A stretch of DNA of 64,000 nt from Globodera rostochiensis (GCA_018350325.1 JAEVLN010000023.1:993001-1057000); one strand, 5' to 3'; shown: positions 34,817 through 46,969, counted from the stretch's first letter. The notes: generated by a model not told the origin, from the letters alone. Translations and numbers: made by a program.

Positions 34817-35125
34817 TCATCTGATCGTCTGATTGTTGACTCCAATGAGCGATCGGTCAAACTCTCCGGGTTCAATTTGTTTGTTGTCATTGCGGTCGAT
34901 CTCGGCAAACCATGACGTGTTCACGGCACTGGCCGATGTGCCATTTTTGAAAAGATTGCCGTTTTTGGGCCGGTCTGTTGTCCGAATCTGTGAGTAATAA
35001 TTACGCCCTTTTCCTACGCTGGCATTACGGCTGTTAAGTTCTCTAAATACCCGCCTAAGTTGATGGGAAAAAATTGCCGTTTTTGGACCGGTCTGTTGTC
35101 CGAGTCTGTGAGTAATAATTACGCC
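34817..35125 (-). pseudogene. EF-hand fragment with two direct repeats
   Basis: Minus-strand reading 34954-34817 gives WFAEIDRNDNKQIEPGEFD and stop TGA. The loop D-R-N-D-N-K-Q-I-E-P-G-E fits a calcium-binding EF-hand (acidic positions 1, 3, 5 and Glu12, Ile at 8). A single loop with no partner helix pair suggests an exon of a larger gene or a remnant. Upstream, about 50 bp containing GGTCTGTTGTCCGA(A/G)TCTGT are repeated at 34974-35025 and 35071-35125. Confidence 0.4.
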
Positions 35126-35201
35126 CCTTACCTTCAGCCGTTGTCCGGGTTCATCAATTCCTAAATTTTTAACTTTTTTGTAAGGCCAGGCAAACATTTG
35201 A

Positions 35202-37304
35202 TCACATCGGCACCTCAAAGTTCATAAACTCAGGAAATCCCCAATTTTTCGTCTTCGAGCAAAAACTGTAGCGGCGGTTGAACTTCTGAGTGAAATCCTT
35301 TTTCACCTCCTTTTGTGAAACAATTCTAAACGTTGCCGAACCGACATAGCTCCAACTAGGATCTTAATAAGGATGAAAATTGATATCAACTTTTAAGAGG
35401 GATTTTTTAAGCATATTTTTAGTAGTGTCTGATCAAATCTCATAGATTCCGGCAATGCCTGTTAAGCCGAGCCCCCTGCTGGAAGAAGCTCGGATTTATT
35501 TTTTTCTTCCTTATTTCAGAATGGATTTCCGTCCGCCCGCCCTTTATGCTCACCAGTGTTCTCTCCGTTGCATTGGAGATATAATCCCATCCATCTTTCT
35601 GCAGAATAGGGCGTACTTTGCAAAAGTGTCAAAATTTTCCAAGGAAGGCCCCTAATGTGCACGGCCTCGCCGAGTCGGCAACACTTCTCATCCCCTCGCG
35701 CAAATTTAGACAATTTTTCGATTGTCAGCATAATCATGCCCTTTGGCTTTATACGGACCTGAAGTGCAATTTGAACAGCTTCTGAAATAACATTTAGCGG
35801 TTCTGCTGCATTTATGCGTTCATAATAGTACCCGACCGGACTCAGCCCGGGTTTTTACGAAACCGAGTCGGGGATGCGCAAAAATCAGTTTTTTTTAAAT
35901 AGGCATAAAGCCCTCAAATATTTGAAATTGGCTCGAGCAAATGTCAGAAAATTCATAATTACTAATCCGACTTTTATAATCCATTTTTTCGATTCCGTAA
36001 AAATCCCTCGGGCAGAACTTTAAAATTGTTTGGACGTATAAAATGCATATTTACCCACCATCTCGTCCGATTTGGTCGCGGTCCGTTCATTGTTCGGGAA
36101 TTGCAGCGGGAACAGTTTGGGCAGAGCCGCGTTCGGATGAGAATGGTGCAGATACACGCTGATGACCTCTTCCCGTGTCAACACTCCGGACGGAACTGTC
36201 AAAAACAAAATTAAACCGAATTTTGGGGTCGGAATTTTGGAACGTCTACGAAGAATGGCATTTTTATCAAAATATTCCAGTCCAAAATGGATGATACCAA
36301 GAAATTCATAAAAATCGCCCTCCGAGATGAGGGGAAAACGAATCTTGAAGAGTGCCGGGCCGAGCAATTCACGTTTATTCTCCGCCGAACACTCCTTCCC
36401 ATTTTGGCAGCATTTTTCGTCCGTCCAGCGAAGTGCCTAAGTGAAGAAAATATTAAATTGGTAATCTTACGAAAATATAATTTTTGTAATTCAAAAAAAA
36501 ACATAAAATGTCAAAAAAGCGTTTCTTTTCTTTTTTAAAATTAATGTTTGTTTTACGGCATTCCAAATCGCAATTTCTCCGCAGACGAACAGCTCGTCAC
36601 GGGCCAGAATCTCACACAATAATTTTTGATCAATTTGCAAAAACGCTTTTGAGAGGAGCAAATTGGCCGCATTCACATCGATGTGCTCCAAACAACGGCG
36701 AGCAAAATCCCAAAATTTAATTAAAATTATATTTAATATACAAATAATTACAGCTAATTGATTAAAAGTAGCACCTCTTCTTCAAGGAAGCGAGCGCGGT
36801 CAAACGCGAGAAAAACATTGCTCAGCTTCCATATGGGAAAGTTCACACAAGCTTTGATCAGTCCGGCCACGTCATATATTTTGGCTAAATTATTTTATAA
36901 ATGAATATTAAAAATGAGCAATTGATTAGATGAAAAATTGTAAAAATTCTGATTTTAATTTGTGTTCATAAATTAAAATATAAAAAATCGTAATTTTTTC
37001 TGACCGGCATAAAGCACAGAAATTGCATTGACCCCGTTTAGTCCGCTCAAATCATCGGCGTAAATGAAGCCGAGCATCACCTTGAACGCCCCCGCCTCCA
37101 CCTCGGGCACCTCGACTTAAAAGGCCCTAATTCCAAAATAATTGACCCAATGGAATGTTCGAATTGGCGTTTAGTGTAATAAATCGGTCAAATCGAACTC
37201 GCCTCCTTTTCGTCTCCGGCCCCCACCAAAAAGTGAACGTCCGCCCCAATGCCCGTGTCCAGCAAATGCTTCATCCGCCCCAGCGAAGAAGCTGATTTCG
37301 ACAT
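35202..37304 (-). pseudogene. BTB-BACK-MATH protein, copy D, missing part of BTB
   Basis: Exons on minus: 37304-37203 (GADVHFLVG), 37115-37005 (VEAGAFKVMLGFIYADDLSG), 36884-36775, 36709-36557 (DFARRCLEHIDVNAANLLLS), 36436-36298, 36195-36055 (end of BACK), then 35781-35554 and 35362-35202 (stop). The last two exons encode a MATH-like domain: MIMLTIEKLSKFARG, VHIRGLPWKILTLL, RWMGLYLQCN, WSYVGSATFRIVSQKEV. From memory, BTB-BACK-MATH is a common cyst-nematode combination. The exon coding LLPAHK..FEAMF is absent, exon 3 is shortened, and exon 1 joins exon 3 out of frame. Exon 36709 lacks an AG acceptor (TTTTGGG precedes GAT). Likely non-functional, but BACK to MATH is intact and joined in phase 1, as SPRY is in copies B and E. 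Confidence 0.7.
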
Positions 37305-39539
37305 GTCACAAAAGACGACTTTAATTTGGATTGCTAGCAATTTTGTACAAAAAGCTACAAATTTACAGAAATAGAGATTGCTTTACTTTTACAAATTAGG
37401 AGGGTAGGCAGTGCCGATAGACGCCGCCGGGAAAATTTTCTACAAAAATTGGCAAACTTTTTAATAAAATTGAAGAAAAACCGAAAGACGTGATAAAGTT
37501 TTTCAAAAATCTTTTTTTGCGCATTTTAATTTTAAAAAAATTGGGGGGGGGGGGGAAACGGATGGCAACAAAACAATTTGTACAAAAATGAATGATTTTA
37601 GGAGGGTTAAGTTGGGATTACCCATCTTATAATAATTAAATGGGCGTAGATAAATGTTCAGCCAAAAACGTTGATCTTTGGGAATTAATTTTGTTTTATC
37701 ATAAATTTGAATATTTTATTTGCTTCCAGCAAAATGTTGACCCAAAATTGTGATGAGAACAGAAAGAATCCGCTACAAACTTTTGAGTTTAATGAAGAAA
37801 TGTCAAATTTGGTGCCTTTTGGTGCTCATTGATGCTTTGTGCTTAGCAAAATGGGTAATTTAAGTTTATATCCCCCCCCCCCTTTTTTTTGAAAAAATAC
37901 AAATTAGTTTTCAAAAGTCGAGAAATTTTTTTTCTAGGGCTACGTGGACCCGTAGATTCCGAATATGAACTCCATTTCGACCAATTCCGAACCCCGGACC
38001 CGAATTCAAACAAATTTAAGCAAATTCAAAAATGTTCAAAAATCAAAGTAAATAAAAACTGTATTTCAATTCTAATAGTATATTAAAAAAATGTGTTTAA
38101 ATCAGGGGTGCCAACATTTTGCGAAATAAGGACAGTGAAGGTCAACAATTAGATTTTACTGGCAAAAATAAGGACAATTTACAAAATGTTCATAAATAAT
38201 TTCATATACTATTGAATTCTTAATTATGAATAACAATTAAATAAAGAATTAAAATTAATACGAAATAATATTTTTATTAAATTAGTTTTAATCATAAATA
38301 TAATTTGGCAAAAAATCAAAAATATACAGCTAATTAATGTCATTTAATTAGGCGCATTATGACGAAATAATTAAAATACAATGCCCATTATTTTGTTCGA
38401 AAAATAATGTTTTGCTCTCCAAGTTTTCTCCGAATATTTGCACTGAGCTGAGCAGCAGTAAAAAGATTCAACAGGCAAGTGTTTGATGGCACTTTTATTG
38501 GAAAGAAATAATTGTAAATTCAAAAGGAAACTCATTAAAAATGGCAGGATTTGGAAATTTGGCTTAACCCCCTCGGCAATAGTCGTGGTTGGCTGCTTGA
38601 GCTGCCTCTTATGAAAAAAATGGTGCCGATCGGAAAAGTTTGAAGGAGCCCCATTTTTCAAGTAACATTATAAGTTTTAAAGCTGAAAATCCAAATTACT
38701 CTCATCGCCGGACTCTCTCTTTTTTATCACACTATTTCTTCAAACCATTTTAATGATTGAAAATTGTTAGAACTTTGGCGTTGCTTAAGGAAATTTTTGG
38801 CATTTGTCAATCATAAAGGTTTTCAGCGGTAATTTCGCAACCATCGGATGAAAAACTCATTTCTTTTGGCATAATGCCATCTTTTATTGAATTGATTTGA
38901 AAATAAGGACAAAAGTAGAACCTGGTAAAAACAAAGAAAATAACAACGAGATCCGAAATCAAGACATAAGTACATAAGACAAATATGATAAAAATGATTA
39001 CAAATATGTAAATTAGCGGGACAGAACATCGGCAAGAGAGTAAAAAAAGTGCCTCGTTGAATATGGCACTTTCCAAATATTCTGTCAATTCTTTTTTAGA
39101 ATGCATACTTTTTGCTGTCTTAGTGAGCTCGTCAATTTCTTGAATTATTCCTAAAAAATCATTTTTATGTCAATTTGAGATCATTCAAAAGCTTTTAGAA
39201 GCTTGGCCAACAATTATTGATGATTAGTGTGAGAGCGGATTTTTAGGGACTAAAAAACGTGAATAGAGAGACATATAAAAGGGACTAAAAACCCATTTTT
39301 TGATTTTTAAGGGTACATTTTTCGTTTTTATTCCATTTTTCTTAAGAAATTTTCGGAAAAATACTAAAAAGGTTGCATTTTTTCTTTCTTAAATTTTTGA
39401 GAAAAAGTGTCAAAATAGGGACTAAAAACGCAAAAATGGTGAAAAGGGACTTACCTATTCTCAATGTTAGGGATTAAAAAGTCGCTCTAATTGAAATTTT
39501 TTCGAAATGAATGCTATTTGAGGGAATTTTTTGATTTTC
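37305..39539. other. AT-rich region of dispersed repeats
   Basis: No exon supported. Contents: GC-rich motif at 37407-37430; a poly-G run near 37545; 37500-38140, duplicated directly at 45110-45830; 38560-38640, shared in part with 45980-46005; 38790-39060, shared with 14030-14200, 25800-25900 and 46160-46300; and AAAAAT-rich low complexity at 39240-39480, similar to 43560-43700 and 59940-60240. Confidence 0.6.
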
Positions 39540-40025
39540 TTAATTAACAAAATGTTTTAAACTTGTCGGCGCCCAAGTTGACCCCACCCGAGCCAAATTT
39601 GTCGCGCCAAAACGGCACGTCGCCAAACTGTCCGGTTTTTATGACGGAACTCCGTGGCCAAGAAGACGGGACATGAATAAATTTGATTAATTCTGGGCCT
39701 TTCGTTCTCGACAGGCATTAGAAAATTCGTAAAAAAGTGCACGAAAATAGAAATTTAGAGGATGCCCAAAAGTTCCACGTCAGCTTACCCGTTTAAAGCA
39801 TCCCATGTCATATTCAAAGTGCAATTCAGATTTATCGACCAATATCTCTGTTTCTTTGGCCATTTACTCTGCCTAGGGGCGCTTTTTCCATACAATACAT
39901 TAGCCGTAATGCTTCAACCCCCCCCCCCTCCCCAAAATTGGCATAAACAGGGGGCCCCAAATGCCGAGCAATTCTGGCATATTCTTTGTTGGAGTAAGGT
40001 AATGTATATGTAAAAAAAGCCATTT

Positions 40026-40031
40026 ATGCCA
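40026..40031 (+). promoter_or_regulatory. ATGCCA motif upstream of SPRYSEC leader
   Basis: One ATGCCA about 150 bp before the ATG at 40183, the same position as a site upstream of the 11933 leader. Possible DOG-box core; a single 6-mer is weak evidence. Confidence 0.3.
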
Positions 40032-40116
40032 ACGCATTCTCCCGCATCCCCTCCACTCTCTTCGTTGACAATGCTATTTTGAAACAAAGGCACTTCTAAG
40101 CCAGCGATTAAAGGCG

Positions 40117-40124
40117 TATAAAAG
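40117..40124 (+). promoter_or_regulatory. TATA box of SPRYSEC leader
   Basis: TATAAAAG, 59 bp before the ATG at 40183, within the conserved GCGTATAAAAGCGG context. Confidence 0.55.
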
Positions 40125-40182
40125 CGGTGGCATGCAGCAAATAGCCATCATTCAAAATTATTTTTATTTTTATTGCCTCAAA

Positions 40183-40464
40183 ATGCCCACCTTTCTCTTC
40201 TTGGCCGCAATTTGCTTGATCGTGGTCGCTTCTATTCTGCTGGAGACGGGTCAGAAAAATTTGTTTTAAATTAAAAATTTGGCGCAATATTTCATCGCTT
40301 TTCAGTGTGTGGTGTGACTAACCAAAAATTTATGTAAATATCGAAATATTTTAACTTAAATTTTTGACTGACTCACGTAGAGAATTCAGATGCATCGCCA
40401 AAAAACAAAAAACCCAAACTCGAAAAAGGACCATCCAGTTCTGGCATAGCTCAATCAACCCCAG
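40183..40464 (+). CDS. SPRYSEC leader: signal-peptide exon and linker exon upstream of BTB copy C
   Basis: Exon 40183-40249 encodes MPTFLFLAAICLIVVASILL plus ET (signal peptide) and ends in phase 1. Linker exon 40381-40464 encodes NSDASPKNKKPKLEKGPSS and onward to STP; it is Lys/Ser-rich. Its donor reads CCCCAG|TTAACA, one G short of the GGTAACA seen in other copies. The next exon-like sequence downstream on the same strand is BTB exon 1 of copy C (40590) with an AG acceptor in the matching phase, not a SPRY exon. It is either a displaced leader or the first part of a secreted BTB-BACK-SPRY chimera. Confidence 0.5.
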
Positions 40465-40589
40465 TTAACAGTGCAAAATAGTTTAGTTATTTATTTATTT
40501 TTTCAAATTAATTACCTATAGGAATAGGAACATCAATTATTTGCCTTAAAATTTATTTAGCTACGATTATAAACAACAAATTTTGTAAA

Positions 40590-42814
40590 GTGCCAAAAGC
40601 AAACTCTTCGGCGGGACGGATGCTGAATTTGCTGGACTCGGGCGATCGTGCGGACGTTCACTTTTTGGTGGGGGAAGGAGACGAAAAAAAGGCGAGTTTT
40701 GGGAATAGATTAAATAATTTTAAATTCATTTGTGCTCAAATTCTTTTTTTCTTAAATTTTTTGTTCGATTTGAAGCTTTTGCCGGCACATAAGGCGATTC
40801 TGGAGAAAGCCTCCGGCGTTTTTGAAGGAATGTTTCGTTTTGACGAAGCAAATGCAAAGGCCGCCGCCACTGAATTTTAGGGCAATTTAATCTAGAAATT
40901 TATATTATGTTGAAATTTATTAAAAATTACCGTGAAAATTATTAGTTTATTTTAATGGATTAATTCTCTTTTAGCCGACAAATATAATCTTCCGGAACTT
41001 GTCAATTCGTGTTTGAACTATCCCGTACCGGAGTTGCGCAATGTTTTTTTCGCATTTGACCGGGCTCGCATTCTTGGAAAAGAGGTGAGGATTGTTTTTG
41101 TTCTATCTACCAGACAACAATTATTATAATATTTGATTTATTTTGGAAATTAATTTCTGAAACAAAATATTATAAAGGCTTCAATTAAATTTGTTGTCTT
41201 ATTCTTTTTTGAGGCTGGGAAGGCAATAGAAGTGATTTGGGGTATTTTGCAGATTTTCGAGCTAATATAAAGCGGTTTAAACCCAAATGTTAAGTATTTT
41301 AATTTTACATTTTCAATTTTTATTTATTTTGGGACTTTGCTCGCCGGTGTTTGGATTACATCGATGAGAATGCGGAAACTTTGATCCTCTCGGAACAGTT
41401 TTTGCAAATTGATCAGGAATTATTGTGTGAGATTATGGAGCGTGACGAACTGTGCATCAGCGAAGAAATTGCAATTTGGAATGCCGTAAATTTATAAAAA
41501 ATAATAAAACAAATTAAAATGATTTTAATTTGTTTTAATTCCTTTAAAATAATTAGGCGCTTCGCTGGGCAGACGAAAAATGCCGTCAAAATAGGAAGGA
41601 GCCTTCGGCGGCAAATAGACGCGCAATGCTCGGCACGGCACTTTTCAAAATTCGTTTACCGCTCATTCCTCAAAAGGATTTTACTGAGAATATTGGTATC
41701 ACTCATTTGGATTGGACAGTTTGAATTTAATATGCCAAATCCACCTAATCTATTTTCATAATTCCGAGTCCAAAATTCGGTTGAATTTTGCTTTTGACAG
41801 TTCCGGCCGGAGTGTTGGAGAAGGCCGAGCAGGTCGGCGTGTATCAGTACCATTCTCATCCGGAAGCCTACCAGCTGCAATTCCCAACTAATGGTCGTGC
41901 TGTTACAGGTGGTCACCCTGCCGTTTACCTATCAAAGTGCTCCACTCATATACCCTATAGCCACTTTTAATCCCCCACGGGGAATTATTTTTAACCTTCT
42001 CAGAAAGGGCGAGATTATTAGAGGGTGGGGGATTAAAAGAGGGTATACGGTAGGAGTATTTATTGCATATAGAAAAATAAGAAATTTGTAACCGCATTTT
42101 AAGATAGGTACCTACTTTTTTCATAGCCAACTCAAAAAACCACATACCCAATTTTTGAATTGAGTTTATTTTCAGCTTGGCGCTCTGTGTTTGCTGAACG
42201 GCCAATTCCAAAAAAGGATTTGGGCATTTTCTACTACGAAGTGACCATCTTTGAGCAACAATAGTAAGTTAAATAAATAAATAGTTGAGGTTCAAAATAC
42301 TTTAGAAGCATTTTCCTTTAAAACAATTATATTTAGCTCTATTCACATTGGACTTGCGACCAAACTAATGGCATTGGACAACCGGGTTGGGGAGAACAAA
42401 GGCACTTACGCATACACAAACCAGGGCATTTTTTTGGCTGAGGGAGCCGACGTTACTAACGATGAAAGTTATTACGACGTCGAAGGATTTGACGTCGATG
42501 ACGTCATCGGCTGCGGCGTCGATTTGGCAAATCGCCAAATCATTTACACAAAAAATGGACAGCGTTTGGGTGAAAATGAAAAAGATCAAAATTAATTGAG
42601 TTGTTTCTTTAAAAGATTTACATTATTTTTGGATTTAATAAATCTTTTTAATTTATTTATTTCGTTTTGTTTATTTTCAGATACTGACGGGTTGCATGTC
42701 GATTTTGCCGCCGATTTATTTCCATGCATTTCGGTGCGCTATCCTAACACCAAAATTGAAGCGAATTTTGGCCCGAATTTCAAATTCACATTGCCAAAGG
42801 AGCCTAGAATGTGA
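40590..42814 (+). pseudogene. BTB-BACK-SPRY, copy C (start codon, BTB exon 3 and SPRY exon 1 lost)
   Basis: Exons matched to copy B: 40590-40691 (starts GTG where B has [17 protein letters not shown]), 40776 to a stop at about 40880 (LLPAHKAILEKASGVFEGMF), 40975-41084, 41333-41485 ([20 protein letters not shown]), 41557-41695, 41801-41908, then SPRY exons 42176-42263, 42337-42569 and 42681-42814. Exon 3 of BTB (EVPDVEV..FIY) is missing, so exon 2 runs into a stop. SPRY exon 1 (NRWDS) is replaced by unrelated sequence reading [16 protein letters not shown] that is shared with the fragment at 47482. Exon 41333 lacks an AG acceptor. The SPRY core is divergent (acidic stretch [16 protein letters not shown], ending FKFTLPKEPRM). 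As one gene it is broken; parts may be expressed. Confidence 0.7.
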
Positions 42815-43897
42815 AAAACGAGGGGATTTATGGGATTTTGCTGTGGAGGGGTTCCGTCTTTGTTTTTTCTTTGTCGATTAAAACATTATCATTCATTTTT
42901 TGTCTTCGATTTTGTCACTTTCGCGAAAAAAAAAATCGAGCAAAGAGTAAAAACTATTCGGAATCTTTCGTAGGTTTGAAGCTATTGTAAAAAGTTTCTG
43001 ACATTGTCTTTTTTGATATTTGTCAATAGATTTTTTACTATTAGAGATGGCGAACGAGAACTCGATCGGTCGGGGCTCTAATAAATATCAACTATGCGAA
43101 AATTGAACATTGTCGATACTTCAGGATGAATTTTTGGGTTAAGAAAAAGGGTTTTGTGAACAAAATCGCTTTTAGAAAAAATGATTTAAAAATTTGCATC
43201 GGAGCATTAAAATCATCATTTAGTGCCTAAAATCCGCATATTCAACATTTCTTCATTAAAATAATTTAAGTTAAACTCGCTTCATTCCGCTATATTTTTT
43301 TAAGCACAACAAATTGATTTGAGCACATTTTTAGCGATTTTATCTCTATTTTTTTGCGCGCGATTTTTCAAAAATTTTGGGAAAGGGGGCGGGGTGGTCG
43401 GCGGTGCCGATAGGCGCCGTCGACAAAAAAATTTTGAATTTTTGACTCAATTTATTATTGGTCATTTTTCCTAAAAACCCATAAAAATCCGCAAATCCGC
43501 ATTTCAAAAAAAAAATCCTCATTGGCCTTCCCAAAAACCACAGAATGAGGAAAAATCCGCAGATATCACAGCCCTGACTTAAAATATGGACTAAAAATCC
43601 CCTAAATTGGACCAAAAATCCCAAAAAGTGCCAAAATATTGACTAAAAAGTCGCTCTAATTCTATAATTTTCGAAATGAATGCTATTTTTGGGCTTCTCT
43701 TATGATCCTTTATTTTTACAGCAAACCATTTTAAAAAATATAAATCCCAGCTCTAGTGATCAAGTGAGATTCTCAGAGTAAAGAAATTTAACCAATTGAA
43801 CGCAACTTTGAAATGCCATACAAAAAAGTGCGTGCCAGAAAAGGACTAACAATAATGTAATATGTTTTGAAACTCCCAAGCAAAGATCAAATCGAAA
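42815..43897. other. AT-rich intergenic DNA; dispersed GC-rich motif at 43398-43422
   Basis: No exon supported. From about 43190 to 43560 it resembles part of the 1322-bp unit (TGCGCGCGATTTTTCAAAAA, then the GC-rich motif, then ATTGGCCTTCCCAAAAACC). From 43760 it is the flank shared with the ubiquitin copy at 19080-19240. Confidence 0.55.
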
Positions 43898-44179
43898 CTA
43901 ATTCATCCTCCACGAAGACAAAGAATTAGCGTAAAAGTGGAACCATCCTGAACGTTGCAGGCATGCCAATGTTCGATCCACCTCAAGCTGTTTCCCTAAA
44001 CAAAAAGCGGCAGTTAATCAGCAGAAAAAACAATTTGAACCATTAAAGATCAGTCGCTGTTGGCCCGTTGGAATTCTCGTTTTGGCCTCGATCATTTCTT
44101 TCACATCCGCGACAGTGTTCTCGGCCTCAACCTTCAGGCTCGTTGTCTTCCCATAGAGATCTTTCACAAAAATTTGCAT
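43898..44179 (-). pseudogene. Ubiquitin-like gene with intact N-terminus and frameshifted C-terminus
   Basis: Exon 44179-44041 encodes MQIFVKDLYGKTTSLKVEAE, NTVADVKEMIEAKTRIP and QQRLIFNG; exon 43995-43898 continues GKQLEVDRTLA. Compared with the copy at 19239-19461, one extra T (GGCATGCC versus GGCAGCC) shifts the frame, so the protein ends ..SLSSWRMN instead of in LRGG. Lys6, Lys11, Leu8, Ile44 and Lys48 equivalents are kept. Upstream codons in frame back to 44284 (MPLFLRASRGNGKK..) are not ubiquitin and lack signal-peptide features. Without the diglycine it cannot be conjugated, so a pseudogene is likely. Confidence 0.6.
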
Positions 44180-44289
44180 GGTTGGAACGGCGACCGCTGA
44201 TTGATCTGAATCATAGATCGACAAAAGGGGGTGACCCGCCCCCTTTTTCCCGTTTCCGCGGGAAGCCCGTAAAAACAACGGCATTTTTA

Positions 44290-46416
44290 ACGGGAAAAAA
44301 GCGGAATCCCGGTCCCGGAAGAACTTACATACTTTATTTGACTTTTTACATCAAAAATTGCGAAAAGTAATTGTGTTGCTTGACGAAAATTGTTTTTGTT
44401 TCTCTGAGGTAAAAAATAATATATATTTTCATTTCGGGAGGGGTCTACGTCACTGGTTTGATGAGATTTAACACGCCCAATCGCGTTCCAAAATTTTTCT
44501 GAGATTCGCTTTCATTGTTTTTCTGTTAAACTGACCTTCTTCGCACGCTTTCACGTTATTCGACTCACTGTTGATTGCAAGTAAAATCTGTCGGTAAAGC
44601 TAAATTAAAAAAATTATTAAAACGGAAAACAGAGAATAAGTGGGAGGAGGACAAGAAGCCAATTCCAATCGCTTTTACAATCAGCACATTTCGAATAAAT
44701 GAAAACCAAAAGGAAAAGTCCTCATTGTTAGCAGGGTATTGGTCAAACCAAAAAAAAAGAAGTTGTATTTGAAATTCGAAAAATGTTCGAATTCGGGTTT
44801 GGGTTCGACATTCGCAATACGAGCTCGGATTCGTGTTTACGCATATTTCCACGCCAAAAATACCGAAATATGCTCGAAAATGCACCAAAAAAAGGCTTAG
44901 TGCATTTATTTGCTTAATACTTAATTTTTTCTTCTTTTAATGACAAATTAAGTTGATTTAAAGCTTTTTGCGTGAAAATGTGATGTTTTGTCAAAAAACG
45001 AAATAATATAAATTCTTTATTTTCACTTTCTCATCTCGCAATTGCAAATCAAGTACATCTCAAGATTTTCCGGGGTGAAACTTTGTCTAAATTTTCAGAA
45101 ATAGAAATTTGATGAAACAAAAACGGATGGCAACAAAACAAATTGTACAAACAAATATATACATATTTCGTCCAGCAAGCAGAGCTCAAATGAAGAAAAA
45201 CAAAAAATGAATAATTGCTTTATTTTTAGGAGGGTTAAGTTGGGATTAAATTGAATGGGCGTGGATAAATGTTCAGCCAAAAACGTTCATCTTTGGGAAT
45301 TAATTTTGTTTTATCATAAATTTGAATTCTTTTATTTGCTCCCAGCAAAATGTTGACCCAAAATTGTGATGAGAACAGAAAGAATTCGATGCACATTTTT
45401 GACTTTAATGAAAAAATGTCAAATTTGGTGCCTTTTGGTGCTCATTGATGCTTTGTGCTTAGCAAAATGGGTAATTTAAGTTTATATCCCCCCCCCTTTT
45501 TTTTGAAAAAATACAAATTAGTTTTCAAAAGTCGAGAAAAAATTGTTTCTAGGGCTACTCAGGGCCCGTAGATTCCGAATATGAAAACTCCATTTCGACC
45601 AATTCCGAACCCCGGACCCGAATTCGAACAAATTTAAACAAATTCAAAAATGTTCAAAAATCAAAGTAAATAAAAAGTGCATTTCAATTCTAATAGTATA
45701 TAAAGAAATAGCATTTTTTCTGGTAATTAAAAAATGTGTTTAAATCAGGGGTGCCAACAAAAATTTTGCGAAATAAGGACAAAACAAGATTTTACTGGCA
45801 AAAATAAGGATAATTAACATTTGGTAAAACTCGGGGCACGAATGATCCAAAATTAAAAATGGTGCTTTTTAAACTGAATAACAATTTTTTAATTTTGTTT
45901 AATGAATAAATTAAATATATTGAATTTTTAATTATGAATAACAATTAATTGAAGAAATTAAAATTAATACGTAATAATGTCGTGGTTGGCTGCTTGAGCT
46001 GCCTCTTTGCTTTTTTGTTGAAATTTAAGAAACTATCACCTTGTGCAAAGTTAATTTTCACACTCAAGTTTTTATCGTATAATCTGTGTGTACAGTATTT
46101 TTGTCATATTTCGAGCCTATCCAATACCAAACTGTTTGTTTCTTTTCTCCGTTCTTCTCCGCTCAAGGTCATTAATTCGGCATTTGTCAATTATAAAGGT
46201 TTTCAGCGGTAATTTCGCAATACATTTTTCAATCAGGTGGCTGGGCGAATGGCAACCCACAATTTCGCAACCATCGGATGAAAAATTTAGTTCTTTTGGC
46301 ATCATAACTTTATAATATTTAAACAGATTATTGAAATTGTTTCAGAAAATTAATTGCCAAAATAAATCAAATTATTATAATTGCTGTCTGGTAGATAGAA
46401 CAAAAACATTCCTCAC
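44290..46416. other. AT-rich region of dispersed repeats
   Basis: No exon supported. 45110-45830 is a direct copy of 37500-38140; 45960-46310 matches 38560-38880 and 25800-25930. Open frames near 44575 and 45949 show no domain. Confidence 0.55.
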
Positions 46417-46905
46417 CTCTTTTCCAAGAAAGCGAGCCTGGTCAAATGCGACAAATACATTTCTCAGCTTCCATATGAAGTTTAAACACGAATCAACAAG
46501 TTTAGGAAGATTATATTTTTCGGCTAAAATGACAATTAATGCATTAAAAACATTTTAATTTTTGATAAATTTCACCATAATTATATTTCAAGATTAAATT
46601 GTAAAAAAAGGAATTAGCGGTTAATAAATTCACCCGCATAAAGCACAGAAATTGCATTTTCCCCGTTCAGTCCACTCAAATCATCGGCGTAAATGAAGGC
46701 TAACATTCGCCTTGAACACGCCCCACCTCCACGTCCGGCACCTTCGCGGGCTTAATTTCTTCCGAAGAGCCTAAAAATCAGTTTTTTGTTTTCAAAAAAT
46801 TTAAACAAATTTTGTGGCACCGGTCCCAGCGGCGGCGGCGGCCTTTGCATTTGCCTCGTCAAAACGAAACATTGCCTCAAAAACGTCGGGGGCTTTCTCC
46901 AAAAT
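46417..46905 (-). pseudogene. BTB exons 2-4, copy F (frameshifted)
   Basis: Minus-strand exons: about 46905-46810 (ILEKAPDVFEAMFRFDEANA), about 46770-46635 (VPDVEVG, a frameshift, then FIYADDLSGLNGENAISVLY) and 46523-46417 (EKYNLPKLVDSCLNF). Exon 1 and the BACK exons are absent in proper order; a SPRY exon lies immediately upstream. It resembles copy C more than B (FRFDEANAKAAA). Confidence 0.65.
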
Positions 46906-46969
46906 TGTTTAATACCGCTAAATAAAACATTTTTAAAGGAAAATGTTTTTAAAGCATTTCAAAGCTCAC

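Larger units (their letters stand above)
39540..40480. repeat. Inverted duplicate of 15660-16610 with SPRYSEC leader
   Basis: Carries the conserved upstream block, a poly-C run near 39919, the TATA box and the leader exons. Homology is continuous with 16610-15660 in reverse orientation apart from one internal poly-G block. Confidence 0.8.
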
